From NCBI GenBank assembly GCA_013115125.1, contig JABANN010000096.1:1-64000 (forward strand): DNA of 64,000 nucleotides, written 5' to 3'. The DNA is from Perkinsus olseni. Taxonomy: Eukaryota; Perkinsozoa; Perkinsida. Shown here in pieces: positions 12,140-24,741 of this stretch. How positions within the stretch are numbered: position 1 is the stretch's first letter; each line of letters starts with the position of its first letter. A program made the translations under genes and the position numbers. The notes under the pieces are model-generated. The model was not told the origin of the DNA and searched no databases. It saw only the letters and a list, made by a program, of their open reading frames with translations.

Positions 12140-13604
12140 AGTGAGTCCCCAGGCGAAGGGAAGCTCTACCAACATGACCATTACGCGTGAGTTTTTTAGC
12201 CAGCGTCATGAAAATGATGGAGAAAGCCTCATGCCCCATCCGAATGAATTGTCAATCGACCCAACCAGGATTGCCTCAATTTCCACCTCAGAGCTGAGCA
12301 TGATTCCTCCAGGCGGTGTGCAGCAGCAGGAGTGGGAACACTTCACCTCTACTGTGCTCCTTGACCCTCCCCTTATCCTATCAATCCGTGCCTCAATGAA
12401 TCTTCCCCAGTACAGCCGGAATCAACAGCCGACTCGGAACCGGAGGTGAAAAACATCGGCAGCCAGCAGCCGAGTATGCAAATACCAGACGGGAGTAGCA
12501 ACGCGGCCTGACAATAAGCTAGCGTTCATACTCATGTCTCGGGGTTAGTTGGGATTTGTGCGCGAACAGCGGAGCGAAGCGATGCATGTTTTGCATTTTG
12601 CCGCAGTGGGTGACTCCTCGTTGAAAGTCTAGTGCGAGTGGTTCAGCAGGCAAGCGAGGGTCAGAAGGAGGGTGATATCCCCAGGAAGGCTCTTATCAGG
12701 GCTAGAGGTAAGCGGGGCTGAGCGATGGTCCTGCGTCACGCGCCACGAAATCGATCGCCTCTGTCCCTTCCTGGTCGGGACCTCTGTTTCAGGGCATCTG
12801 TAAAGCTCATAAAAAGTTTATTGAAGTTTTCCGGAGGTATAAAGGTATGAACGGGCCCCCGATTCTCTGTGTTCTCTAATATATTGCGGTTTGGTCAGTG
12901 ATGTCCGCTCCCGCCGGAGCTCACATCAAGGAAGATTAATTAATTTCTGTTCTTTCGAGGATCTGTGGCCATTGAGGCTTACCATATCGAGATTCGCTCG
13001 TGCGGGTCGTGTGATGGGCGATGGGCTCTGAACTTCTAACGCTCGAGTGTAAAGTTGGTATTGAATGGAGTAGTTGTGAAACTCAGGAGCGATTCTAGAA
13101 TTGATTTTTACACGTGAATCGTTGCGGTTTCAGAATCAGTTCTGAGTTTTAAAAATTGTGTTAAGGACGTCTCCATTGACTCGACTGCTGTTCATATATA
13201 CTCCAAGGGATAAGTACAAACTTCGAGGGAGCATGTTCGGTGACTTGCTGCTCTCGCGGGGGGACAGCGGGTTTTCCGTTGCCCTTGGTAACACTTCCGG
13301 GATCTGAGTTCACCCGCAGTTGAGAATTTCTTCTCTTGCTTGTAATCGACTGTCGCGCCCGATTCCTTCGATTTTGGAACCGCCATTCCTCTAGGGGGTG
13401 AATATCGAGTAAGCGGAAGGTGGCCGAGATGTGCTCAGTCTGAAGGAATCATATGACGGTTTCATCGGATGGGTAGATGTTTTGCGTTGGTCTCTCTTCG
13501 ACCTAAGATTCCTTGCTAGTTCAGTGTCCTTCGTGGCCTCTGTCAAAATTCCCGCGTCGTTCTCTTGACATCATCCATCACTACCATTACTGCTACCACC
13601 GACG
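12140..13604. other. Intergenic, nothing recognised
   Basis: Region between the divergently transcribed nuclease and decarboxylase genes, so it should hold both promoters. I see no defined promoter element and no exon with a recognisable motif. Confidence 0.4.
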
Positions 13605-16600
13605 ATGTGCGCTTCGACCCACGTACCAGCAGGCATGCCGCCTGATATCCAGCAACTCATACGGGAAGAGAGGAGCCTGAGGCAACCTCAACAGCAGTTA
13701 CCCAATGAACCGGCTTTTGAGGGTAGTAGTAGTCGGGGATGGTCTAGCTGTGCATTGGAACCGCATGAGAACTTTAGATGGTTGAAGTCGGTTAAGGTAG
13801 ATTTTGCGAGTTATCGTAGCGGTGAATTCATCACCGTTGTTGCCATGAGTTTACGTACTGGCGTGAATGCCACCAATTTACTGTCGAGGCGCGCACGTTC
13901 CTTGACGGATACAAGCGCTGAGTGACGGAGTAGTAGTGATGCAGTAAGGGGTATGAGTGGCGTTAGGGAGACATTTTCGAGCCCGCGAAATCGTGTTTTC
14001 CTATTTTTATTTTTACATTGGCCGCTGGGAACTCCAGTTCGAATCTCGAATCCAAGGACGGAGGGAAGGCGTCGATGTGACTCGGTCATTTCACAATGTT
14101 CTTGGTGCCTGGTCAGGTACCGAGAAGCGTATTGAAATAGACTTCGCCTGGAGCGAGGAGGAATCTGATCTCGGAGCTAGGGTTATATCCAGGACCATGT
14201 GGGACAAGGTGATCATCATTATCATGGAGGGGATAATTTCGTGGCGCGGTGAAGGTTGCTGGAAAGTTACTGTCGGTCTTGGTGCAGATACTGGACTTAT
14301 GCGAGTGCACTATCGTCTCTCACAAGGTGTTGAAGCGATTTGACGCGTATATACTGTCGGAGAGCTCACTCTTCGTCTGCGCGGATAAGGTAGTATGGTG
14401 GTTAAGGTCGTCCGTTTTTACCCGTGAGGACCGGAGTTCGAATCTCTGGCCGTGTATTTTAACCAGCTCTCTCCTGGTGAAGGCATGGTCATCAGCATCC
14501 TTTGTTTACCCTCAGATCATCATCAAGACCTGCGGCACTACCCTCCTCCTCCAAGGCCTGCGGACCCTTCTTGGTAATAGGAGGAGCAGGCGCACCTCGG
14601 CGGTGCAGGGCTTCCCGCACACTTCATGTTACCGTTGTTTCGATAGTCTTCTTCATTCCTGCCTTCTCAAGGTGGCGATTATCCGGACTTGGCGTCCGAG
14701 TCGTATCTTAGAAAAGTGATTAGAGTTGAGGAAGCATCAGCGCCGCTGGCATCGGGAAGATATTCGCATTTCCACTCCTTCGGGTATGTCGTTGAAATTC
14801 CTGTGCTGGCACGGAAGCATTATAATGTCGTTGGTGGGGATCGAACCTGGGACCTCTTGTGTGTTATCAGATCATGCTGTTAATGAGCTGGGGTTGGAGC
14901 TGGAATGGCTGTTCTATTCGAGGAAGAGCTTCCTCTTCCCGGATTCTCAACGAGGAGTTCACGGCTCATTTGAAGACGAGGTGAGAGGTACTCTTGCAAT
15001 CTTGCATTTCCTCAACGCCGTCGTCGGTGTCAGGTCTCCCTGCTGCGTGAGGTTTGTAAAGAGTTTGGTTGCTCGACTGGTAACGCTTACGTGTTGGGTC
15101 CGCTCAATGGCGATCATTGGATCATGTGGAACGCGGATTTTAAGGAGGTGGATTCGAACTACAGGTGAGGGCGGAGCGAAGCTGTGCGCGTTTGTAGTTT
15201 TCCTTCACTAGCTGTTGTTGATAGATACGACCATAACTTGGATATTATGATGTATGATCTACCAGCTGATGTAATAAAAGGGTGGATAGCTTGGTTGGTT
15301 CATCGCAGTGTTTAATGCTCTCGAGGGCGACGGTTCTATTCCTGGCGATACCATATTTCCGCGTTTTTCTATGAGTATAGACAAGTCTCTCCATGAATAT
15401 TTAACGTATTATTCCGAATTATATTTTTCTCTTATCCTGTTATTTTATTATTATTTTCCCTAACAGGTTCGTTCCAAGTTCTTCAACTCTACAGTATCCT
15501 CTGCTGTGGCTGACCACATGTCTGTTGACTCTGGCATATCCAGCATCTATCCGGGAGCGCAGGTTGACGCCATCAACTTCACCCCGTGGTAAGTTGCCGT
15601 ACGTGCAACCTTCGGCAACGCCACTCTCGTTGGAATCGGATTATTCGGGCGCTGGTCGGAGTGTCCCTTTTGGTTCCTCACAAACGATGCTCGTACGCAG
15701 CTGGAGGAGGTTGCGAATCTTCCAAATGGTGAATGATACAGTCTTGATTGGCTGGATGCTGATCGGAGATTTTATTTATTGATTGTAGGATAGGGTATTA
15801 TGTATTAATTTCGTTAATGTATTGCATGGTGTGGTATGGCCACTGGAATCTCTCTCAGCGGCTACTCCTGCAATGCTTCCCTCGACGATGGTCAGTCCTT
15901 CTTCACCATCCACGTCACCCCGGAGGAGTCCTGCTCGTACGCCAGCTTCGAGACAAACGTCCGCTGTATGCCGCCCGGATCTGTGCGCTGTGGTTAGTGA
16001 TGTGCTCAGGTTCGAGTGAGAAGCTTGTGGAGACCATCCGTCGGGCGGTTGATGTGTTCAAGCCCGGGAGGTTCTCTCTAACGTATGTAGCAGATAACGG
16101 TATCATTAAGGAGCTCAAGGGAAAGGGCAACTCGGGACTCTTGCCGTAGTAGAGGGAGATTGGATGCTTTGGATTTTTCGCATGCAATGGTAGTCGTTAT
16201 GACGAGGGCAGCCTTGGTGGGCCGGTGAGGTCGGGCCGGAATTGGAGAACTCGTATCGGGAAATGGAGGGCCATTGAGATGTTAGATAGGTTACGTGTTG
16301 TGGTATAGCAGTTTGGGGGGCCATACACGGAAGGTTGGAATTGAGGTGTTAGATTCTAAGGGCTGTCATGATCATCCTTTCCGTAAAATGCCGGTAACAA
16401 CGCGAGAATGAGGCCACTATGCCACGCGGTTGTTGGCAGCAGCGGGACTCTAGGCAGTACTCGGGCTCAGTATTTTGTACTGCGACGACCGCCGCCGTCG
16501 TTCTCGCGGCCACGGCGCAAGGTGGCCTCACTGCTACATCCCGCAGTTGTCTCGTTAGGAAGTGTACGAGGTTTGCCCCCTTTCGTGATACGCTCGTCTC

Positions 16601-16852
16601 GACTGAACGTATCTTTTATTCTGTCAGATACGAGCATGGTGTCTTTGATAAAGATTACAAGGTTCGAGCAACCTCGACATACAGATGGTAGGTTGATGCG
16701 TGAGTAACACGGAAAGGAAGATACTCTTTATTTTCAGGGAGTTGGACTACCAAGCAAGCGTCTCGTCGTACGTGTCCCGTCGTCATGCAGTGTCACCGTC
16801 AAACACCCTGTCTACGATCCCGAGTTCTGATGCAATCTCCTGTGAGTATTAG
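13605..16852 (+). CDS. S-adenosylmethionine decarboxylase proenzyme
   Basis: Twelve exons: 13605-13722, 14117-14208, 14288-14389, 14516-14573, 14871-14980, 15034-15147, 15467-15588, 15859-15965, 16010-16082, 16471-16521, 16628-16687, 16738-16852. Phases close to 373 codons plus stop. The enzyme makes decarboxylated AdoMet, the aminopropyl donor for spermidine and spermine. Conserved sites: FEGTEK near residue 40, the self-cleavage site LSESSLF (cut expected between Glu95 and Ser96, Ser becoming pyruvoyl), KTCGTT (Cys110), FTPCGYS, TIHVTPE and SYASFETN. It carries about 30 extra N-terminal residues compared with the human enzyme. The donor of intron 6 (GAG|GTGGAT) is weak and chosen for phase. 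A strong GTGAGT donor at 16842 would instead skip the stop and splice to 17091-17227, adding a short Pro/Ser-rich tail (415 residues in all). Confidence 0.95.
14388..14455 (+). other. tRNA-like sequence at start of decarboxylase intron 3
   Basis: The intron begins with a tRNA A-box-like TAGTATGGTGG at 14391 and carries a B-box GAGTTCGAATC at 14434, at normal tRNA spacing. The T arm can form (CGGAG/CTCTG), but I could not fold a regular anticodon arm, so I call it a tRNA-derived remnant, not a working tRNA. Confidence 0.5.
14833..14862 (-). other. tRNA-like B-box in decarboxylase intron 4
   Basis: On the minus strand the sequence reads GGTTCGATCCC (14847-14837), a canonical B-box within a T-arm-like context. 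It lies just before the 3' splice site of the 297-nt intron 4. No matching complete tRNA body was found. Confidence 0.4.
15281..15350 (+). other. tRNA-like sequence in decarboxylase intron 6
   Basis: An A-box TAGCTTGGTTGG at 15287 and a B-box GGTTCTATTCC at 15332 lie 45 bp apart. Both match RNA polymerase III promoter consensus. The stems are too poor for a functional tRNA, so a tRNA-derived short repeat is likelier. Confidence 0.5.
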
Positions 16853-16946
16853 GAGCAGCGGGTTTGAGAAGAGACTGAAAGGCAGACAAAGGCGGACGTT
16901 TCTTTCGGCTGAGGAGGTCTTGTGTTGTTATGTGACTCAGGAAGGG

Positions 16947-17023
16947 GTGATCTCGTAGCCGAGCGGTTGGTCGGGAGGTTCACTATTCGTTAATCCCGGG
17001 TTCAATTCCTGGTCGTGTTATCT
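16947..17023 (+). other. tRNA-like sequence downstream of decarboxylase
   Basis: A-box TAGCCGAGCGG at 16956 and B-box GGTTCAATTCC at 16999. The acceptor stem pairs badly. If the alternative last exon of the decarboxylase is real, this too is inside an intron. Confidence 0.5.
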
Positions 17024-17717
17024 TTTATGCTTCCGTGAAGCTGACAGAAAGGCGGTCGACTGATTGCCTTCCTTGAACTGCCATGATCAGTTTTCGTGGA
17101 TTCTTCCTCATGTGCGTGTCGATATGCACCGGCGAGGGCCTCCCCATCACCTCCCGCTGGACCCAACTTCGCCCCAGTAGGTCAACGCCGCTTCCGCCAC
17201 CCTTCCGTCGAGCCGTCTGTTATGTAGCGTTCATGGAAGGCTTTTCGTGTATCCCAATATCACGTGAGGGTCGTATCCGGTCACTCTTGGGAGGAGTATA
17301 GTGGTGCTGACCTGCAATTAGGAAGATAAAGTATCTCAGCTTTGCCCTGCCCGCTACCTGAGGGGTACTTGCTGTTCTCAATAAATTTGCCTCAACCCAT
17401 CCCTCTTGGAACAAGATACTTCGGTGGTAGTCTGTCGACTAAGCCGTTTTCGGCGTTGGACTTAAAACTCACCTCTAACACTTACGACCGTCTAGTTGGA
17501 CGACAACCATACGACATAGGAAAAATCACTGCCCCACCGACCTGGCTGAAGAGCGTCTGATAGTCTTGTCAATGTACAGTAGCTTAGTCGGAAAATTGAT
17601 ATTAGTACTACGAGGGGGTGCTACAATTCTAAACTCCGCGGGATTGTCCAGAAACGGTAGATTTAGGTCTTTGTTTCTGCTCACCATCTTTAAGCTGTTA
17701 TTATCTCAGGTATCGAG

Positions 17718-20438
17718 ATGAAGCCTGGTGAGTTGGTGGAGTCGAACCTCAAAGCAGCGGAGCGACAGGGAGGGCACGGGTCGTCGGAGGTCGGCAGTGA
17801 TACTGGCTTTCTGTCGCACTCCCCAGTGGGCGTCATGTACTCTTGTGTGACGTGGTCTCGGTGGTGACCGCTTCGTGTTATACTGTTTGATACCTATAAA
17901 AGATATCTCTCTCGCGATAATGCCCCAGATGAGGTTATTAGTATCCTTCCTTAGGAGGGCGAGGCGAGCAGTACAACAGCTGTCGACAGCACTTCTAACG
18001 AGAAGCCTGAGGATGGGTGCGTTGAACGGATGGCGGCCTTTGATGCTTCATTCCAGAGGGGATGTCGACGAGATGCTGCAGCAGCAGCCACGACGAAGGT
18101 GTCGTCTGCGGGTGTATGAGAACGATAAGGAGATACGTATTGAGAGCATACCTGGTAGGGGTTGGCCGCTCTCTTCACTTCCCTAGGTTTTTGAAAAAAA
18201 AATTCTACACTAAAAATTTTCGTAATAATTTCACTTTTCTAGATTTTCGTAATATTTTCATCGCCGTAGATATTCAGCATGATCATTCTCATCAGTGATG
18301 AGTCATCACCATGAATTAATGACAAAAAACAGTCCCGACGGTGTACCGTTGTGGAATAGTGCTCCCCTGGAGACTGTAGGCAAACCTTCCTGTCCTACTC
18401 CCCCTCAGAAGCTAGTCCTGTTCTGAGGAGGGCGGAATCTGACAGAACCGCAGCTCGACCACAACAACAGGATGACACTGGTGAGCAGCAGACCTTGATC
18501 GGTCCTCTGAACCACTCAGTCCCACCAGCCCCACTTCCGCCGCCATCTCGCCGGGCTGTGTCAGCGAGGGAGGCGACTCCCACTGGTAGGGCGGTCGGGT
18601 GGGTACCGGCGAAATAAGGTTGAATTATACGTAAACGGGATCCTATCTCGGCCCTCCTTACGGTCAAGCAGGGTTGGAATCTTCAGCTTCAGCTCTCCTC
18701 ATCGCCATACTGTATCCAGCGCAGTACATTCGCTGGCAGGTCAGCAACAGCAGCCGCCCTCCTTCGTCGCATCGACGCCCCTGTCGAAGGAAGCACAGTT
18801 TGCTAAGGTCATGAGCAACATCAATGGACTGCTTGATAATGACGAAGTGAGTGGGGATCATCGCGACCGTTGAGGAATTGCAAGAGTGCAAGATTGACCT
18901 CCTTCGTGTAGGTTTTCGCAGCTGAGGAGGCTGTAAGACGCTTGTTGGTGTCAACGAAAGATGAGGACATGGCGAGGGTATCCGGGGGATAATTTCGTGG
19001 CGCAGTGACGTGTTCGGGTAGGTCCGCCGTCACGCGGTGTTTGAAAGATTCCGGGCGTCGATGGATGAAGTTGACAATTTGTTACTTAAGTTGACTGATG
19101 ATAGGGGATATGAACTGAGAGGAAGTCGAGAAGAAGGGAAATTCAAGATTTGGTAAAATTGCAAGATTTGGGAGCGATGGTGTCCTTCTCGAGTGCTTGC
19201 CGTCAGGGTTAACCCCGGCTACGGGAGGGTGTTGCGGACTAGGATGTCGTCCCTTCTGTTTGGAGATTTTCTGATGATCTGCAGCGCCATCGACGCTATC
19301 GCCTTCCCGGCCAAACCTGAGGTATCATCGATCAAGGTAATGCCATCTCGTATCTTACCATACAGAATCTTACCATATCGTATCTTGCCATCTTGTGAGT
19401 CACGAGTCGTGACATACTACCTTTTCCTCTTCTCTGTCACCGTTGTATCCAATACCCTCACGAGTTCAATTGATATAGTCCGCGCTTCAATGAGTGATAC
19501 CTACTGAGAGACATCTTTGACGGCGTGATAAGGCGTTTGAACAGCACTCGTCTCGCGTAGTCGTTGTAGTGGTCTTCATCTGCCAGGATTTAACGCCCTT
19601 CTCGACCGTCGTGAAGGCTACTGTCAAGATGCAGTTGATGCTGAGAAGAAGAGAGGTCGTAGCGGTCAAGCGCTGGTGAGAGGGGCCAGCTTCGCAGTGT
19701 CTGAGTCATCCGGACGCTATTAGGTTCGTTAATGAGCATGAAGGCTTCGCTTTGCTGCACCTGCGGACTGCGGCGGGGAAGGATGCCCGGCTTACTCAGA
19801 CCGACCGCCGCACGCCTGAGATGATTCTGGTGGGGTGTGGTATCGGGTGAAATCCATGTTGTTATTATCGCCGTGAATTCATATTTTTTTCTCCCCGTTC
19901 GCTATAAATATCTTTCAGGAGGATGTCATCATTCTTTTGGTGCCGATGGCGGAAAACCTGACCTTCATGACGAGGTTAATGGCCTTTGACCCAAAGATTA
20001 ATTTGGTAAAAATACCCTCGCCAGGGATAGAACTTGGGCCCTGGCCAGGTTCGCTTCAAGTTGATGGAGATCATGTCGGGCCGGACTGCGCTGAAGCAGG
20101 CGGAGGACTTCGAGAAGTTGCTGTCGACGCCGGAGACATTGAAGAAATCAGAACCTCTGCCGCTAGCGCTGTAAGGGTTGGGATCTGATCGCTGCTGGGA
20201 GACAGCCGTGCTGTGTAACCGTCCCTTCCTCAGACGGCAGCGTCTGACTGCATTGAGTCAGCGTCGACTTCTGCCGAACAGAGTCAAGCGCAGATCGTCA
20301 CTGGAGCTGCTGGGCACGGGTTGGATAGCTGATGCGGCGGAGAGATGGGCGAGGTCATCATCATCAAAGTCCATCAGCATCGCATCACCTTCTGCCACAT
20401 GTTGCTCGCGCAGTAAAGGGTGTTTCGAAACTACGTGA
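17718..20438 (+). CDS. Unrecognised multi-exon protein, charged and partly helical
   Basis: Exons supported by phase: 17718-17825, 17955-18111, 18409-18480, 18520-18585, 18740-18846, 18912-18977, 19022-19152, 19207-19321, then 19919-20005, 20061-20170 and 20234-20438. Between 19321 and 19919 the model is open; an exon near 19570-19670 is likely. The start Met begins MKPGELVESNLKAAER. The N-terminal third is low complexity (Ser/Thr/Glu, a Pro-rich PPAPLPPP run, a QQQQ run). After that come helical stretches: VFAAEEAVRRLLVSTKDEDM, VRRHAVFERFRASMDEVD and ALKQAEDFEKLL. I recognise no domain. A distant PUB-like helical fold is conceivable for the middle part but untested. Introns include a tRNA-like B-box (20025-20033, minus) and a 14-bp minisatellite. 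Confidence 0.6.
19348..19396 (+). repeat. Short 14-bp tandem repeat
   Basis: About three and a half degenerate units of CGTATCTTACCATA in an intron of the preceding gene. The open frame across it gives RILPY repeats and is not considered coding. Confidence 0.6.
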
Positions 20439-23400
20439 AGAACTTCTAGGCAGATTGATTCCTAGTCACTGATCTCTCCTCCTAGTCTCCCAATGGTATT
20501 ACCGCTGATACTGACTGCTCCTCTGACTGCTACCCTTGACGTACTCTGCTCCCTCTCCATGCCCTTGTGCGACCCATATCATGAGGAGCCAAGATGTCGA
20601 AAGAGCTACCTTTAGTTTAGGATGCTGTTCACTGAGCCTTGTGATTGAGATAGACTACCGAGATGGTTGCTCCTTTGTTTGGAGTTTGACAGCATGTGGC
20701 GGGGCAGTGGGTGCCATGCGAACTCAGCAGCACAATATCTTGTCTTGGAGCTGATCTCGTCTGGCGTCGTAGCGGTTGTTGTTCGAATAGCATTAGAATG
20801 CTGTTTGATTTTCCTGCAGCCGTGGGCGAGGGAATCAAGCGCTCAGTCGTTTGGTTGGTGTGGGATACGGGAGGTCTGTCCGCCAGGTTTAATCGGGACA
20901 CTTTCCGCAAGACGACAAGGAGGATGCTGAGCCCATCAAGTGCGGGAAGTCGGATAACGGATAAGGGATTGTAGATGTAAAGCTACCGTTGACCGAACGT
21001 TGCTACACGGTGATTAGGAACTCTATCGCAGTATTCGTTATACACCGTGCGAATTCGGCTTTCCCTCAGTTTTTTGGCCGCTACAAGATGAGGGGTGAGC
21101 CGACTTGTGTGTACCAGCGGGATAGCTATCCATGGTCTGCTAAAGAGTGATGAGGACCGCTCGAGCATTGTGCATGGCTTCTTCAGGCGTTATTCGGTCT
21201 CCAACGGCGGCCAAGTTGTATCTCTGCCCGTCTCCAACTGTTTTTGTGTGTCAGCTGCTACTCACGTGAACATGCGGCAGTTTCTCTTTCCTCTTGCTGG
21301 TTGAGTTGACTTCAATACGGGAAGCCACCATTATCCGAGAAGCTCAGTGCATCATTGGCGATGACCGTATCGGAAGTCTTTCAGGCTCGTATGGCGGAAT
21401 CTGGCCTAGGCGGTAAGAGAATATCCGCCTCCTGATGAGGAAGGTAAGCCTAGAGTATTTATACTAGGGGCTGCTTCTCATTGAAGAAACCCCTCTGCAA
21501 GAAGCTCGCAAGCACTTGCTCTCTGCTAGAGATGAACCCACCGAATATCAAATTTCCGGTCATCCCTGAGGAAGCTTTTCGACTCGTCCCGAAATATGGG
21601 AACCGCATGTAGGGGCCCCACAGTAGAGGAGCCTGCCGCTAGAGAGCTGGGTCGCTCCACTGGAGTGTGCTCATGGACCGATCGGCATGGTGAAGCTTGA
21701 TGATGGGAGCTGTTCCTACAAATACCGGCGATCCAATCTCGGGTTGGAAACTTCCGGCTCTGGGTTGTAGGATATAGCCCGGCTATAACTCTAGTTTATT
21801 GCTATGCTCTTACCCTTTCACTGTAGCAACTACCCGTTCGCCTCGCAACTTTTTTAAGGAAGAAAGGCGACCAAGGTCAACACTATCGCGAGGGTATTTG
21901 TTTGGCGTTCGAGGGTAACACAGTGCGAGGGTATTGACAAGGTGGCACCGTCAAGTTGCCCCGGCTCCAGCAGCCCTTGGTATCGTTATGGTCAGAGGGG
22001 CAGTTCCGGGGTTCACTAGACGACTGCCAGTATTTACATTGGGCTGGTTTGAGGCGTGCCTGTAGGTGGAGGCTGTGCTTTTCCCAGCACTAGTTGAAAT
22101 ATTGCTATTCAAGGTTGTCACAGCGCTGTCGCTGTCGTTGACCTTCAGCCCGGCTGCGCATGCGGTCGAGAAACGAGGCGAGCGTCCGACGCTCAGCTTC
22201 GTTGACCGGGGATCGCGCGCGAGGGAGATGGCTATTGGCGAACGTGAGAACATGAGCGTGCAGGGTGTCAGCTTGTTCTCAGTGAGGAAGAACAAGACTA
22301 TCACTGTCGTGTGTAAGGGGATCGGGACTGCAGGAAAGAAGGAGGAGGGATAAGGCTTACGAGAGATGCCTGCTACTCGGGAGAGTCGTATATGTTAGCT
22401 ATTCAACATTCGGGTGGCAAAGGGCAGACCGTTTCCGAATGGACGTGTTATAGTATGGAAGGCGATGAGTATCCCACTGGTGTCGTTTCTGTGCTTTGAT
22501 ATGAAACATACGAGCGCCATTAACGGATACGTCTCCTTTTCCAATGTCACTTTCTCATAATCTAGGATATTATCCTGATATGATGGTCCGTTGATAAGCC
22601 CGCGGCCGCGGCTTAACTCCGAGGGCTCCGGTGGCAGTGCTGGTATTTTCATAACAGCCCGGTTCGTCCTGCTAGGAATGCGCGATGATGATCTGAATCA
22701 TGTGCTCCTCGTTGCTGCAGCTCGATCTTTCACAACTCATAGTCCACCGGGGCAGATTTCGTTACCATCTCTTGAGTTGTTCCTCAATCATACACCGCTG
22801 AACGGTGACCTTTCGGCCGCTCGGAATTTCTCACGAGCGAGGGATGGATATCAGTGGTGGCTCATCCATACTCTGTGTCTACCAAATCAAAATAAGTTTG
22901 AGTTCGTTAACGTTTTTCGATGCAGTTGAACTGCTTCGTGGAATGAGTCTCGGGGTAGCACTGGTAGATAGAGCCCTCACTTCGGGATTGATTGGCCACA
23001 TTGATTCTTCCAAATTTCAAAGGAGCGTTAAGTGACCCCAAGACTCTCTCGTCACTTGTCTGTTGTGGTCGCCTGAAAAAGGTATACGAGGAGTATACCA
23101 TGTATATCTATATTCTCGATTAGACACCTACTATTGATATTGTGAATATTGATATCCCAACGTTTTCACTTGACTCGATCAGGCTTCGCGTTCTCCTTCG
23201 CAGCGCCCTAGTCCGAGGAGGCGCCCAAGGAGTCGAAAAGGCTGCCGCAAATGAACGCCTTAACGCCATTTACTAGCTGCTATTCGATATTTCCACTAAT
23301 CTTCCGGTCGTTCCGCTTTTTAATTGGTTGCAAATTTGTGTCATTTCCGCCCCCCCTTTTTTTGTTCCGTACCAGCCTCTTGAATCCCCAGCAGTGGCTT

Positions 23401-23877
23401 AACTGTTGTTTGTATCCATCCCAGTGTTGCTGCGTCGGCTTTCTCGTGTGCATGCCATAGTAGTTTTTACCTCTCCACGCTTCGAGTTGGGCTATTGAGA
23501 GAATACAGGGGGGGGAGCAGTCTTTTGCGCTGTTAGTTAGTAGCTGGCTTAGATATTTCGTCTTACAGGTTCGATGACTTGGCTTTACGGTGAGGATTGA
23601 TACTGCACAGCTTGTCGCTGCGTAGGCCGTGCAATAATAGTTAGGGAGTTTCGGAACCAGGTTCCAGGAAGGTTCTTTCTCCCGGAGGTGCCATGTAGTT
23701 GTGCGGTCATTAGGATGATAGCAAATACCACAGCATCCATACCATAGGTGATGCAGCCTAGGTTGCATTTTTCTGCTCTTCCTCATCTCTGAGATAAATT
23801 CTCAGAGATTCCATCGGTAGCGACAGCATAGTAGCGCACTTGCACTTGCACCTGCTCCTTCAATGCTTTGAGCACAG
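20439..23877. other. Stretch without a resolved gene
   Basis: No exon chain closes here. At 20830-20970 the plus strand has an open piece with WDTGG, recalling a retropepsin, but it is isolated and followed by stops. At 21951-22353 both strands are open for about 100 codons; neither product is recognisable. Confidence 0.35.
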
Positions 23878-24741
23878 GAGGTCACGCAAGATCCGGACCT
23901 CGAGAGGTTACGCGGGCTGACGAACAACTCGGCCGGAGTGATCGCGAGTTGAGCGAAAACAGCTTCCCATCGGAAGCATTCATGATCGGTAGTAGGCTAG
24001 AAGTGACCGTGGGTGGCAGGCAGGTCGTACTTGGGCGTTTCCTCTCGAAGATGGAGACACCCTTGGCAGCCTCTGCGGGAGAGCAGCTGCCAGTGCCTGT
24101 TGAATGTGAGTAATCGGGGTATCGTGCATTCTGTTGCTGTTGACGCGTACTCACCATTTACAAGAATAATCATGTTGATGCTTTCAGATGGATCGATCAG
24201 CGTGCGAGTTGAGGATGCGCCGTGTCATGAGTTATTCGAGAGAGTGGGCAGATCAGATCCTGTTCAGGAAACCGTTTACGAGTGTGTAGCTCTATGTTTC
24301 TCAGAATATAGAATAAAATAAGTATCATTTTAAACCGACCCTCACTGCTTTGCTACGACGTAGGTATATACCGCCTGACAAGATTCCACCGGGTGGAGAG
24401 GAAGAGCCCGAGTGAGTACTCTTACCGAGAGTGTGTTTTCTCTCTCATTATGGACTTCTGCTGCTTGACAGTGCCGGCTGGGCGTGCGGGTCTCAGGATC
24501 ATCCTTCAGGACGGAAGTTATGCCAGTGGCCGGAGCAGCAGCATGGGAGGCCTGGGGCGATTGTGAGGAGGAGAAAGAGGAAGGTTGGATCTTTGCCTGT
24601 CGCTGTCTTGCAGCTCCTATATCAGATGGAATTCCCGAAGACCGCCGACGAGCCCGTGTAGATCGCCTCGAGAGAGACCTTGATGAGCTACGCCTCATGA
24701 TGAAGACTTACGAGCAACGTCTGGCACAGTCTTCTGCTACG
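23878..24741 (+). CDS. Unrecognised multi-exon gene with coiled-coil end (incomplete model)
   Basis: Exon 23878-24105 joins in phase to 24188 onward (VEYGSISVRVEDAPCHELFE across the junction). A last exon 24614-24741 encodes a coiled coil, VDRLERDLDELRLMM followed by KTYEQRLAQ. The exons between 24280 and 24600 can be read in more than one frame and I could not fix them. No start codon is assigned. Function unknown. Confidence 0.45.

Noticed and set aside
14984-15033. Reading LHFLNAVVG that resembles the decarboxylase motif FLNAIF
   Set aside because: It lies in a 53-nt intron; splicing it out gives FEDEVSLLREV, which aligns better and keeps phase. The resemblance is chance.
20830-20974. WDTGG, possible retropepsin of a retrotransposon
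   Set aside because: No surrounding gag or pol motifs and many stops; one short motif is not enough.
21951-22353. Overlapping open frames of 95 and 117 codons on both strands
   Set aside because: Neither has a recognisable domain or splice context; kept only as a note.
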